Shown one piece after another: positions 42,152 to 50,086 of a stretch of DNA of 53,661 bases. This DNA comes from JAGWRA01 sp035534615 (GTDB lineage Bacteria > Acidobacteriota > Vicinamibacteria > Vicinamibacterales > CAVVIG01): assembly GCA_035534615.1 (NCBI GenBank), contig DATLRO010000126.1, forward strand, positions 1 to 53,661, in the 5' to 3' direction. A program made the position numbers and the translations under genes. The notes beneath the pieces were generated by a model. The model made no database searches, was not told the origin of the DNA, and worked only from the letters and a program-made list of their open reading frames with translations. Numbering within the stretch: the first letter of the stretch is position 1; each line of letters opens with the position of its first letter.

Positions 42152-44608
42152 CTACTTGCCGGGTGCGATGACCTGGGTGAACCCGAGGACGTTGACGTCG
42201 CGGAAGACCGGCGTCCGCGGCGGCAGCAGCGAGGGCGTCAGGAAGTCGGTGTCGAAGTTGTAGGCGCGGGTCGGCGGACTGTAGACGTTGTTGCAGCACT
42301 TGTAGGTGCCGACCGCCTGCTGGCTGTAGAAGAAGCTCGCCATGGCGCCGCGATAGTTCAGCGTCTGTCCCGACCAGCTCTCGATGTAGCGCAGGAAGTT
42401 GTGCACGCCGCCGTCGGTGCCGAAGTCCTGCGCGGCGCCCCACGTCGGCTGCGGGAACGACATTCCCTTGCCGGCGATCACCGCCAGGCGGTACCAGGTC
42501 GTCGACGCCTGGCGCCCGGACGGATTCTGCGGCGACGCGAACGATTTCTCGTCGTTCCAGGCGTTCGACAGCAGCGTCAGCGCGTCGGCGATGATCGACG
42601 TCGCGACGTGCGGATTGCCGAACGACCCGGCCGCGTTCCAGTCGCCCTGCAGGTACACCGGGTTCTCGGCGGCGATCGTCAGGCCGGGCGCGATGATGTT
42701 GCCGAGCGCGCCGTCGGTCACTTTCAGCGCGCGCCGGAAGAAGATCGGGCTGTTCACCTCCGCGATCTGCGGCGTGACGGCCGTCCACGGCGTCGCCGTC
42801 GCGTCGAGCGGTGACATCCCGCCGGGCGGCACGGTCGGCACCTCGCCGTACGTGTCCAGCACCCCGTTGCCGTTCACGTCTTCGCCCGGGTCCAGGATGC
42901 CGTTCGGCGTGCCGGACGGCGACGCGGGGTTGACGAAATCCTCGAAGCCGTACTCGCCGGTCTCGTTCCCCGAGGCGTCATGGTTGTTGCGCCGATCGGA
43001 AAAGTAGACGACGTAGCCGGTCTGGTTCATCGCGTTGGTGCCTTCCGTCCCGATCTGGCCCTCGAACCAGCGCGACAGGTTCCGCACGTCGAGCTCCACG
43101 TAGCCCATCACGCCGCCGAGGTACACGTTCTTGCTGCTCGTCGAATTGCTGTCGCGGAGGTCGCCCTCGCGCGGGTCGAACAGCAGGTCGGGCCAGTAGT
43201 CGGTCGCCACCGTGCTGCCGTTGCCGCACGCGTTGCCGGGGGCGGTCGACGGCACGTCCCGCAGGCGCTCGAACCGGAGCACCGCGTCGGGATTCGGATC
43301 CGTGCACGCGCCGTTCGACAGGTTCTTGCCGGCGATCCCGAGACTGAGGATGTCCGCGGTGACGTCGCTCCAGACGCCGTTGACGTCCTGCTTCTCGATC
43401 TTCAGGTACCCGCCCAGCAGCGGCGTGCCGGCCGGCGACCGATAGCCGTCCGTCGTCACGCCCGACGAGATCGCCAGCGGCGGATGGTTGGCATCCACCG
43501 TGTACCCGCTGATCGGATTCAGCGCCAGGTTCCCCAGGGAGACCGGCGGCGTCTGGGTCACGGTCGGCAGCGACGTGATGTCGTTCGGGTTGTCCGACAG
43601 CAGGATCCGCAGGCTGGCCATGCTGAAGTAGCGCTGCTGGAACAGCGTCGGGTTCGTCACGTTCTCCGTCGAGGAGGCCGGCCGGCGGATGAGGTCGGTC
43701 GTCTGGCCGCCGACCGTGATGAGCGGCAGGTTGAGCGTGGTCGCCCCCGTCCGGCCGTTCCGGATGTTGCCGTTGTAGGTCCCCAGGGAGAGGTTCGTCC
43801 AGGTCGGCTCGTTGAGCGCCGACCCGAGGGTGCCGACGAGGCTCCCCTCCGTCGTCTTCAGCGCGCGGTACGCGCCGGGCGACGTGAGGACGTTCACCGT
43901 GCCGGTGTAGTTGCTGCTGGTCGGCCAGCCGTTCGACAGGTTCGTCCGGATCACCTCGCCGACCGCCGTGACGTTGTCCGACAGCGTCAGCGTGTTGCCG
44001 TTGCCCTCGGCCAGGAACAGGTTGCCGTTGGTGTGCACGCGGCCCCCGAAGTTGAAGCTGGGGCCGGCGAAGAAGCTGAGGTCGGTGTCCGAGAACGTGC
44101 CGAACTGGAAGACCGGGATGGCGACCGTCTGCAGGGTCCGCGTGAGGTGGACTTCGCTGCCGCGCACCGTCCGGGCCGTCACGTCCATCTGGTAGGGCGT
44201 GATGAGGCCGATGAGCCCCTGGTACGGCCCCGAGAGGATCGTCCGGTTCTGCGAAACCGGATTGCCATTCGCGTCGGCGGTGTAGGTGATGGTGTAGCCC
44301 GACCCGCCGCCGGCCGCCTGGTAGGTGACGCCCGGGAGGACCGGCGGGTTGTTCATCACGCCGTCGATCTGCGCCTGGCTGGGCGCCACGTCGGTCGAGA
44401 ACAGGTTGCCGAGGTCGGCGGTCAGCTTCTCCAGCCCGCCCTGGGCGGCATAGAACGCCTGCGTCCGGTCCTCGTCGATCCCCCGGTTCTGCTGGTCGCT
44501 CACCACGACCGCCGTGAACCCGACGAGCAGCGACGACACCAGCATCAGCACGAGCAGCGTCGTGATGAGCGCCACCCCGCGTTCCGACGAAGACCCCTGT
44601 GGTGCCAT
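42152..44608 (-). CDS. PilX-type pilus assembly protein, unusually long
   Basis: 818 residues. The N-terminus RGVALITTLLVLMLVSSLLVGFTAVVVSDQQ is a PilX-like hydrophobic helix; the YAAQGGLEKL segment follows. Classical PilX has about 200 residues. The remaining 600 or so residues are beta-rich, with Asn/Gly/Asp-rich loops and DPGEDVNGNGVLDTYG, which looks like a calcium-binding turn. It is last in the fimT-pilV-pilW-pilX operon. Minor pilins of this kind prime pilus assembly and may display adhesive domains. No pilY1 is present. Confidence 0.78.
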   Translation of the reverse strand: MAPQGSSSERGVALITTLLVLMLVSSLLVGFTAVVVSDQQNRGIDEDRTQAFYAAQGGLEKLTADLGNLFSTDVAPSQAQIDGVMNNPPVLPGVTYQAAGGGSGYTITYTADANGNPVSQNRTILSGPYQGLIGLITPYQMDVTARTVRGSEVHLTRTLQTVAIPVFQFGTFSDTDLSFFAGPSFNFGGRVHTNGNLFLAEGNGNTLTLSDNVTAVGEVIRTNLSNGWPTSSNYTGTVNVLTSPGAYRALKTTEGSLVGTLGSALNEPTWTNLSLGTYNGNIRNGRTGATTLNLPLITVGGQTTDLIRRPASSTENVTNPTLFQQRYFSMASLRILLSDNPNDITSLPTVTQTPPVSLGNLALNPISGYTVDANHPPLAISSGVTTDGYRSPAGTPLLGGYLKIEKQDVNGVWSDVTADILSLGIAGKNLSNGACTDPNPDAVLRFERLRDVPSTAPGNACGNGSTVATDYWPDLLFDPREGDLRDSNSTSSKNVYLGGVMGYVELDVRNLSRWFEGQIGTEGTNAMNQTGYVVYFSDRRNNHDASGNETGEYGFEDFVNPASPSGTPNGILDPGEDVNGNGVLDTYGEVPTVPPGGMSPLDATATPWTAVTPQIAEVNSPIFFRRALKVTDGALGNIIAPGLTIAAENPVYLQGDWNAAGSFGNPHVATSIIADALTLLSNAWNDEKSFASPQNPSGRQASTTWYRLAVIAGKGMSFPQPTWGAAQDFGTDGGVHNFLRYIESWSGQTLNYRGAMASFFYSQQAVGTYKCCNNVYSPPTRAYNFDTDFLTPSLLPPRTPVFRDVNVLGFTQVIAPGK

Positions 44609-44626
44609 GATCGTTCTCTGCGCTCC

Positions 44627-45658
44627 CTACTGGTACCGATCGACGTACGCCAGGTTGCGGACGGTGATCTGGGTGTTCAGGTACGCCCGCAGGTAGTCGT
44701 TCAGCGGCGCGACCTTGTCCTCCGACCTGACGCCGATCTGGAGGTTGATCGATCGGATCTGGTTCGGCGTGTTGGGCGCCACCGGGCTCTTCACGTCGGT
44801 CGGGTTCGTGACGCCGTCGACCAGGTTGTACGAGATCTGCAGGTCCTCGACCACGCCCGCCAGGGCCAGCGGCGGGCCGAAGTCCACCTGGCGCACGAGC
44901 CGCGGCTCGCCCGGAGTCGTCGTCTGATCCACGTAGAACGTGATCATGTCGATGCGCGTCGCCGTCGTCGGGGGAAACACCCCGGGACTGCTCTGGAGCT
45001 GCATGATCGTTCCCTGCGCCGCGCCGCGCTGGTTCAGGTTCATCGGATCGCCGGCGTCGAAGTACACCGTCTGGCCGCCGCTCACGCGGGTCACCATCTG
45101 AATGGCGTTGCCGATCGCATTGCTGAACATGATGAGATCGCCGACCTTGATGCCGCTGTCCGCATCGGTGATCGGCGTCCCCGGATCGACCGTCATGCTC
45201 GATCCGTCCGACGCAATCGCCGTCAACGGCGTCTGGTCGAGCGGCAGCGAGCTGTCGGCGTACAGCAGGGTCACCTCGTCCGTCGCCTGGCCGTTGACCG
45301 TCGAGCCCAGGCCCATGCCGGGCGTGATGGCCGGCAGGACGTCGAGCGCCGGGTTGAACTTGGGCGCCGTGCCCGGCACGCCGGGCCGGTCGAGCGGCGT
45401 CGCGCCGGCACCCGACGGAATCGGAATGCCGCCGGTCGGAATGCCCGCGCCGGTCTGCAGCAGATCGCGCACCATCAGGTCGGTGCCGGCCCGCAGGTTC
45501 TGGCTGGCGTCGCCGAGCTCCGTGCCGGCGGCGTTCACCTTCAGCGCGCTGGTGAACGTCGTCAGCGACGCGCCGAGCACGAGCAGCACGATGGTCATGC
45601 TGATCAGCAGCTCGATGAGCGTGAAGCCGCGTTCGCGGTCCGGGGTCTCAGCCACCAT
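44627..45658 (-). CDS. PilW-type minor pilin
   Basis: 343 residues. The type IV prepilin signal is at residues 8-25: ERGFTLIELLISMTIVLL, with cleavage expected after Gly11 and glutamate at mature position 5. The large C-terminal domain is beta-rich and has a PilW-like length. It starts four bases after the pilV stop and pilX starts 18 bp after it. Assignment as PilW rests on the gene order and size more than on specific motifs. Confidence 0.82.
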   Translation of the reverse strand: MVAETPDRERGFTLIELLISMTIVLLVLGASLTTFTSALKVNAAGTELGDASQNLRAGTDLMVRDLLQTGAGIPTGGIPIPSGAGATPLDRPGVPGTAPKFNPALDVLPAITPGMGLGSTVNGQATDEVTLLYADSSLPLDQTPLTAIASDGSSMTVDPGTPITDADSGIKVGDLIMFSNAIGNAIQMVTRVSGGQTVYFDAGDPMNLNQRGAAQGTIMQLQSSPGVFPPTTATRIDMITFYVDQTTTPGEPRLVRQVDFGPPLALAGVVEDLQISYNLVDGVTNPTDVKSPVAPNTPNQIRSINLQIGVRSEDKVAPLNDYLRAYLNTQITVRNLAYVDRYQ

Positions 45659-45662
45659 GGCC

Positions 45663-46205
45663 TCAGGAGTAGTTCGAGATGTACGACGTCAGCACGTACT
45701 GCCGCTGCCCCGTGCCGTCCTGGTACGTGACGATGACCGTGATCTGGCGCAGGTCGGGCTCGACGTCGCGGATCTGGATCTCGCGCGTGTAGCTGGTGAG
45801 CGGAATCTGCTGATCGTCCGCCGTGCCGAAACGCCCGTCCGGCCCAGGATTCGTCACCGTCTCGATCGGCCCGTCGTCCGCCGTGTTCACCAGCCCGTCC
45901 GGGCCGGGCGTGCGCAGCGGCTGCGGGCCGTCCAGAAAGACGCCGCCGTCGGCCCCCGACGCCCCCTTCACGTTCCGGATCTGCGCCCAGGTCAGCACGT
46001 GCGAGTCGCGCGCCGCGAACACGCTCTCGATCGCCTCCGCCGCCTTCTGCGTCGCAATCACCTGCGCCGGCGAGCCCGCGAGCCGCTTCATGCCGGCCGT
46101 GAGCACGCCGGCCGCGCCGAGCAGGCCGACGGCCAGAATGCCCATCGCGATCATCGTTTCGATGAGCGAGAAGCCGCGATCCGTCCGCACCGCCGGCGTC
46201 ATCAT
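45663..46205 (-). CDS. PilV-type minor pilin with GPDGxxxTADD motif repeats
   Basis: 180 residues. The prepilin signal reads RGFSLIETMIAMGILAVGLLGAAGV. About residues 100-135 carry two copies of a PGPDGxxxTADD motif (PGPDGLVNTADDG and PGPDGRFGTADDQ), an Asp-rich loop found in various secreted proteins and possibly calcium-binding. The ATG at 46205 overlaps the fimT stop as ATGA. PilV-type pilins are part of the minor-pilin priming complex. Confidence 0.82.
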   Translation of the reverse strand: MMTPAVRTDRGFSLIETMIAMGILAVGLLGAAGVLTAGMKRLAGSPAQVIATQKAAEAIESVFAARDSHVLTWAQIRNVKGASGADGGVFLDGPQPLRTPGPDGLVNTADDGPIETVTNPGPDGRFGTADDQQIPLTSYTREIQIRDVEPDLRQITVIVTYQDGTGQRQYVLTSYISNYS

Positions 46206-46762
46206 TGCCCCCACTGGACGCCGTTCCACTTGTACCCGCTGACCCGGCCGGTCGAACCGAGCACCGTCACGGCACGCACCGAGCCCGCCGCGTGCGGAAT
46301 CCCCAGGAAGACCGTGCCGTTCAGCGGCGTTCCCGTCTGATCGATGAAGGTGCCGTCGCTCGTGAACATCATCGACGTGGCGTTGCCGAAATCGACCGCC
46401 GACGCGTCGCCGAAGGCGTCCGGCGTGTCAGGCACCCCGGGAAACTGCATGAACTGCACGCCACTCTCGAGCGGCACCAGGCTCAGCACCGTCGTGCCGG
46501 CCGGCACCTCCTGCCGCACCAGCTGAATCTCGTTCGGCGCGATGAAGTTCACCTCGATGTTCCGTCGCTGGCTGATCGCCAGCGCGCGCGCGCTGTTGAG
46601 CTGGGCCATGACGACCTGCATGCCCCCGTCCGCGTGGATCGCCGGCAGCGACACCTGCGCCTGGAACACGGCCATGGCCGTGGTGATCCCCATGATGGCA
46701 ATCACCACCATCAGCTCGGTGAGGGTGAACCCGGCGGCGTTGGATCGGTGAGGTCGGGGCAT
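46202..46762 (-). CDS. FimT/GspH-type pseudopilin
   Basis: 186 residues. The prepilin motif AAGFTLTELMVVIAIMGITTAMAVF is complete, with glutamate at mature position 5, and the C-terminal region has a GspH-like beta pattern (DGTFIDQTGTPLNGTVFLG). The ATG at 46762 has AAGG ten bases upstream; a GTG two codons earlier is possible. It is the first gene of the minor-pilin operon. Major pilin, PilB, PilC and PilQ genes must lie elsewhere. Confidence 0.85.
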   Translation of the reverse strand: MPRPHRSNAAGFTLTELMVVIAIMGITTAMAVFQAQVSLPAIHADGGMQVVMAQLNSARALAISQRRNIEVNFIAPNEIQLVRQEVPAGTTVLSLVPLESGVQFMQFPGVPDTPDAFGDASAVDFGNATSMMFTSDGTFIDQTGTPLNGTVFLGIPHAAGSVRAVTVLGSTGRVSGYKWNGVQWGQ

Positions 46763-47007
46763 GTGCACAGCCTTGGCACCCGCCGGGCCGGACGGCAGAC
46801 TGGTTCCGTGGGCTGATGCCGAGCAAGGCGTGTTCCCGGAGCCGGGTCAGCGCCAACCGCTTGATCTTGAGGAGGATAATCTATCTCAGACAGCCGGGAT
46901 GTGGAAGCGGGGCATGACCGGTCCGTGCGAAAGATTACGAAATTGGTGGGTGGCGACGGCGGGCCGGGGCGGAGACGGCCGCCCGGCCCGGACCCGTTCC
47001 TCGAGCG
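46763..47007. other. Upstream region of the minor-pilin operon
   Basis: 245 noncoding bases. A 9-bp GC-rich hairpin, CGGGCCGGG (46961-46969) with CCCGGCCCG (46983-46991), follows the small cysteine-protein gene and may terminate it, though it lacks a U-tract. A minus-strand TAGATT box near 46880 is a weak -10 candidate for the pilin operon. No GEMM (c-di-GMP) riboswitch pattern was recognised. Confidence 0.4.
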
Positions 47008-47193
47008 TCAGCAGTCGAGACAGCGCACTTCGGCGAAGATATCGTCCAGCTTGTCGGGGTTCTCCCGCGCGTAGTTCACCAGGCACCGGACCGCCTTGCC
47101 GATGTCGGCCAGGTCGTATTTCCTGGTCATCTCCTGCAGGAACTTCACTTTCTCGCGTTCGAGCTCGATGCTGTGCGCAGCCAGATCCTTCAT
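47008..47193 (-). CDS. Small conserved-looking protein ending in CLDC
   Basis: 61 residues, ATG at 47193 with GGGGGGCG upstream. The sequence is helical and charged: REKVKFLQEMTRKYDLADIGKAVRCLVNYARENP, and it ends AEVRCLDC with Cys-X2-Cys. One further Cys is in VRCLVN. The first half looks like a ribbon-helix-helix or small helical bundle. It lies 50 bp after the nitrilase gene on the same strand. I recall similar short proteins ending RCLDC but cannot give a function. It could bind metal or act as a partner of the nitrilase. Confidence 0.72.
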   Translation of the reverse strand: MKDLAAHSIELEREKVKFLQEMTRKYDLADIGKAVRCLVNYARENPDKLDDIFAEVRCLDC

Positions 47194-47243
47194 GTAATCG
47201 CCCCCCGTTGAACGATGCGTCCAGTCTTCCGGCGCGCCGTGGC

Positions 47244-48092
47244 TCACCGCGCCGGCTGCGCCTGCCGGCCGTGCGCGAGCCGCCGCCAGCCTTCCGCATA
47301 CAGGTCCGCGCGCACCGGCAGATAGCCCGGATACGCGCGCCGCGCCCGCGCCGCCCGCGCCCGTTCGAGGGTGACGAGGGCGACCGGCTCGGTCGTCTCC
47401 ACCAGCACGTCGCCGTCCGGCGCCACCGCGATCGACGGCCCGCCGAGCAGCACGTCCTGCTCGGGCGCCGGGCGGTTCACCGACAGCACGTAGGCGGCGC
47501 TGGTCAGCGCGTTGGCCACGAAGACGACCCGCCACCGATCGTAGGTGGCCCGCTCGGTCGCGCGGGGCGCCAGAATCGCCTCGGCCCCCAGGCCGCCCAG
47601 CAGGTGCGACCCTTCCGGGCGGTTGATGTCGGAGCAGATCTGCACGCCGACCGGCACCCCGAACGCGTCGATCATCGACGGCATCTCCGTGCCGCCCTCG
47701 TAGTGCGACGTTTCCCAGAATCCCGGCTCTTCGGGGATGTGCAGCTTGCGACAGGCGGCGCGCAGCGTGCCGGACGCGTCGAACACCAGCGCCGTGTTGT
47801 ACCGCCGGCCGGTTCCGGGGTCCCGCACGATCGCCCCTCCGACCAGGCCGATGCCGGCCGCCCGCGCCGCCTCCGCCAGCCGCTGGTGGCGCGGCCCGCC
47901 GGGCGCCTCCGCATCCTCGTCGCGCGCGGTCGCCGTGGCGGGCGCCCAGGGGTTCAGCGGCAGCTCCGGCAGCACCGCCAGCGCGGCGCCTCGCGCCGCG
48001 GCCTCCGCGAGCCGCGCCCGGAGGCGCTCCGCGGCGTCCGCCTCGTGGAAGACGTCGCTGATCAGCGCCACGCTGAGGGTTCCGGTCGCCAC
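47244..48092 (-). CDS. Carbon-nitrogen hydrolase (nitrilase superfamily)
   Basis: 282 residues. The catalytic triad is intact: Glu in LPELPL, Lys in CRKLHIPEEPGFWE, and Cys in VGVQICSDINRPEGS. The alpha-beta-beta-alpha sandwich is complete. Members hydrolyse amides, nitriles or N-carbamoyl compounds; the LHIPEEPGFWE segment is near that of N-carbamoylputrescine or beta-ureidopropionase-type enzymes. A TATAAT box lies 47 nt upstream. The 61-residue protein gene follows. The substrate is not decided. Confidence 0.9.
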   Translation of the reverse strand: MATGTLSVALISDVFHEADAAERLRARLAEAAARGAALAVLPELPLNPWAPATATARDEDAEAPGGPRHQRLAEAARAAGIGLVGGAIVRDPGTGRRYNTALVFDASGTLRAACRKLHIPEEPGFWETSHYEGGTEMPSMIDAFGVPVGVQICSDINRPEGSHLLGGLGAEAILAPRATERATYDRWRVVFVANALTSAAYVLSVNRPAPEQDVLLGGPSIAVAPDGDVLVETTEPVALVTLERARAARARRAYPGYLPVRADLYAEGWRRLAHGRQAQPAR

Positions 48093-48138
48093 GCGTTCTC
48101 CATCCTCGCTGAATGTCGTGCCGGACGCGACAGACGGA

Positions 48139-48144
48139 ATTATA
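48139..48144 (-). promoter_or_regulatory. Consensus -10 box upstream of the nitrilase gene
   Basis: A perfect TATAAT on the minus strand, 47 nt upstream of the nitrilase start, in the 82-bp gap after the symporter gene. The -35 region, about 17 bp upstream, is a poor match. Confidence 0.5.
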
Positions 48145-48174
48145 GCGCGCGGCCAGTGCCGGTCGGCCGCCGTG

Positions 48175-49878
48175 TCACGTTGCCGCAGTCGGCGCCGGCG
48201 CGCGGTCGGTATAGCTCAGGACCATCCCGACGACCGTGACGACCACGACGCCGACAACGTTGTACCAGAGGTAGGAGACGTCGGTGCCGAATCCGACCGC
48301 GCCGACCGCCAGCATGCCCATGATCAGGCCCCAGAACGCGCCGCGGCCGGTCGCCCGCTTCGTGCCGATCGCCAGTACGAACACGCCGAGCAGCGAGCCG
48401 TAGAAGTACGACCCGAACTTGTTGACCACCTCGATGAGCGACCCGAGATTGACCGCGTACACGGCGACGACACAGGCGAACAGGCCCCACACGCCGGTGG
48501 CCAGTTTCGACACGAGGAGGTAGTGGCGATCCGAGGCCGACGTGTTCACGTGCCGCCGGTAGATGTCGATGACGCTCGTCGTCGCCAGCGAGTTCAGCTC
48601 GCCGGCGCTCGCCGACATGGCGGCGGCGAAGATCGCGGCGATCATCAGGCCCACGAGGCCGATCGGCATGCTCGTCACCACGAACGTCGGGAAGACGTAG
48701 TTCACGTCGGTGTATTCCTGGTCGCCGGTCGCCTGCTTGAGGATGCCCACCGCCTGCTGCCGGGCCGTCCGCACCCGCGCGTCGGCCGCGAGGAAGGCCT
48801 GCTCGGCGTCGTGCGCGCGCGCGGCATCGCCCCGATCCCGCGCCGCGGCCGCCGCGAGGGCCGCCGTCCGCCGGGCGCTGACGTTCCGGGCGAACTCGGT
48901 CTCGAGGTCGTGATAGGCGCCGGCCTGCGCGCTCCGGCGGATCTGATCCTCGTGCACGGGGTTGAAGAGCAGCGGCGGCGTCTGGAACAGGTAGAACACG
49001 AAGACGAGCACGCCCGTGAGCAGGACCAGGGCCTGGAGCGGGATCTTCGCGAAGGCGCTCACCATGAGCGACTCGCGCCCTTCCTGCACCGACTTCGCCG
49101 TGAGGTACCGCTGCACCTGGCTCTGGTCGCAGCCGAAGTACGACAGCATCAGGAACAGCCCGCCGATGGTGCCGGACCAGAACGTGTAGGTGTCGCGCAG
49201 GTTGAAGTGGAAATCGAGCGACTGCATCCGGCCGGTGGCGCCCGCCAGGTGCAGCGCCTCGCTCACGCCGACGTGGTGGCTGATGCCGACGACCAGCACG
49301 ACGACCGCCGCCAGCATCCCCGCAATCACGACCGCAATCTGCTTCACGTCGGTCCAGGTCACCGCCTGGACGCCGCCGAACATCGTGTACAGCACGGTCG
49401 GCAGGCCGATCGCGGCGACGGTCGCCGTCAGATTCCAGCCGAGCACGATCGACAGAATGATGGCCGGGGCCGAAATGATCGTGCCGCACGACAGCGCGCG
49501 CAGCACCAGGAACAGGGAGGCCGCCAGCGCCCGCGTCTTCGCGTCGAACCGCTTCTCCAGGTACTCGTACGCGGTGTAGACCTTGGCGCGATGGAAGAAC
49601 GGCACGACGGTCAGCGACAGGATGATCATCGCGATCGGCAGGCCGAAGTAGAACTGGACGAAGCTCATCCCGTCCGCGTACCCCTGCCCGGTCGTCCCGA
49701 CGATCGTGATGGCGCTGAGCTGCGTCGCCATCACCGACAGCCCGACCGCCCACCACGGCAGCGACCGGTTGGCCAGGAAATACCCTTCGATCCGATCGCT
49801 GCCCTTGGTCCGCTTGAGGCCGTCGTAGATGATCCAGACGAGATACAGGCCGACGATGGCCCAGTCGACGATGTGCAT
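48175..49878 (-). CDS. Sodium:solute symporter (SSS family)
   Basis: 567 residues with about 13-14 membrane segments. WAVGLSVMATQLSAITIVGTTGQGYADGM near the N-terminus is the sodium-site/substrate region, and the helix GMLAAVVVLVVGI and later AAIFAAAMSASAGELNSLATTSVIDIY with paired serines are SSS signature segments. Residues about 325-400 form a charged, Ala-rich loop (ARRTAALAAAAARDRG and more), longer than usual. It starts after GAGGGGGG and is preceded by the 41-residue single-helix gene. The substrate is unknown. Confidence 0.9.
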   Translation of the reverse strand: MHIVDWAIVGLYLVWIIYDGLKRTKGSDRIEGYFLANRSLPWWAVGLSVMATQLSAITIVGTTGQGYADGMSFVQFYFGLPIAMIILSLTVVPFFHRAKVYTAYEYLEKRFDAKTRALAASLFLVLRALSCGTIISAPAIILSIVLGWNLTATVAAIGLPTVLYTMFGGVQAVTWTDVKQIAVVIAGMLAAVVVLVVGISHHVGVSEALHLAGATGRMQSLDFHFNLRDTYTFWSGTIGGLFLMLSYFGCDQSQVQRYLTAKSVQEGRESLMVSAFAKIPLQALVLLTGVLVFVFYLFQTPPLLFNPVHEDQIRRSAQAGAYHDLETEFARNVSARRTAALAAAAARDRGDAARAHDAEQAFLAADARVRTARQQAVGILKQATGDQEYTDVNYVFPTFVVTSMPIGLVGLMIAAIFAAAMSASAGELNSLATTSVIDIYRRHVNTSASDRHYLLVSKLATGVWGLFACVVAVYAVNLGSLIEVVNKFGSYFYGSLLGVFVLAIGTKRATGRGAFWGLIMGMLAVGAVGFGTDVSYLWYNVVGVVVVTVVGMVLSYTDRAPAPTAAT

Positions 49879-49887
49879 CGGCCCCCC

Positions 49888-50013
49888 TCAGATCCCGAAA
49901 TAGCGGCCGGCGAGCCACAGGCCCAGCAGGACGAGGATCTCCAGAAGGACGACCAGCACGTACGTACGCGTCATCGACGCGTCGCCGTCGCGCGTCGCCC
50001 GCCCGTCACTCAT
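49888..50013 (-). CDS. 41-residue single-helix membrane protein, candidate symporter partner
   Basis: ATG at 50013, TGA at 49890-49888. The sequence is a polar N-terminus (MSDGRATRDGDASMTRT) and one hydrophobic helix (YVLVVLLEILVLLGLWLAG), ending RYFGI. GAGG lies 5-9 bases upstream. It ends nine bases before the symporter ATG, so the two are surely cotranscribed. Short single-helix proteins adjacent to sodium:solute symporters are a known arrangement. Whether it binds the symporter is an inference. Confidence 0.65.
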   Translation of the reverse strand: MSDGRATRDGDASMTRTYVLVVLLEILVLLGLWLAGRYFGI

Positions 50014-50086
50014 GCCGCACCTCGCCCTCCTCGCGCCCCACGGGATCCGCCCGCCCCGGCGCCGCCCGCGGACGCCCGGCCGCGCG

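Noticed and set aside
39474..42788. 1104-codon minus-strand open frame opposite the metalloprotease
   Set aside because: Antisense shadow; the plus-strand frame has a signal peptide and a complete metzincin zinc site.
46841..46857. Possible sigma-54 promoter (GG-N10-GC) upstream of fimT
   Set aside because: TTGGCGCTGACCCGGCT has the right spacing but a poor -12 element (CGGC, not TTGC). Similar GG-N10-GC strings occur by chance in this GC-rich DNA, including one nearby on the other strand.
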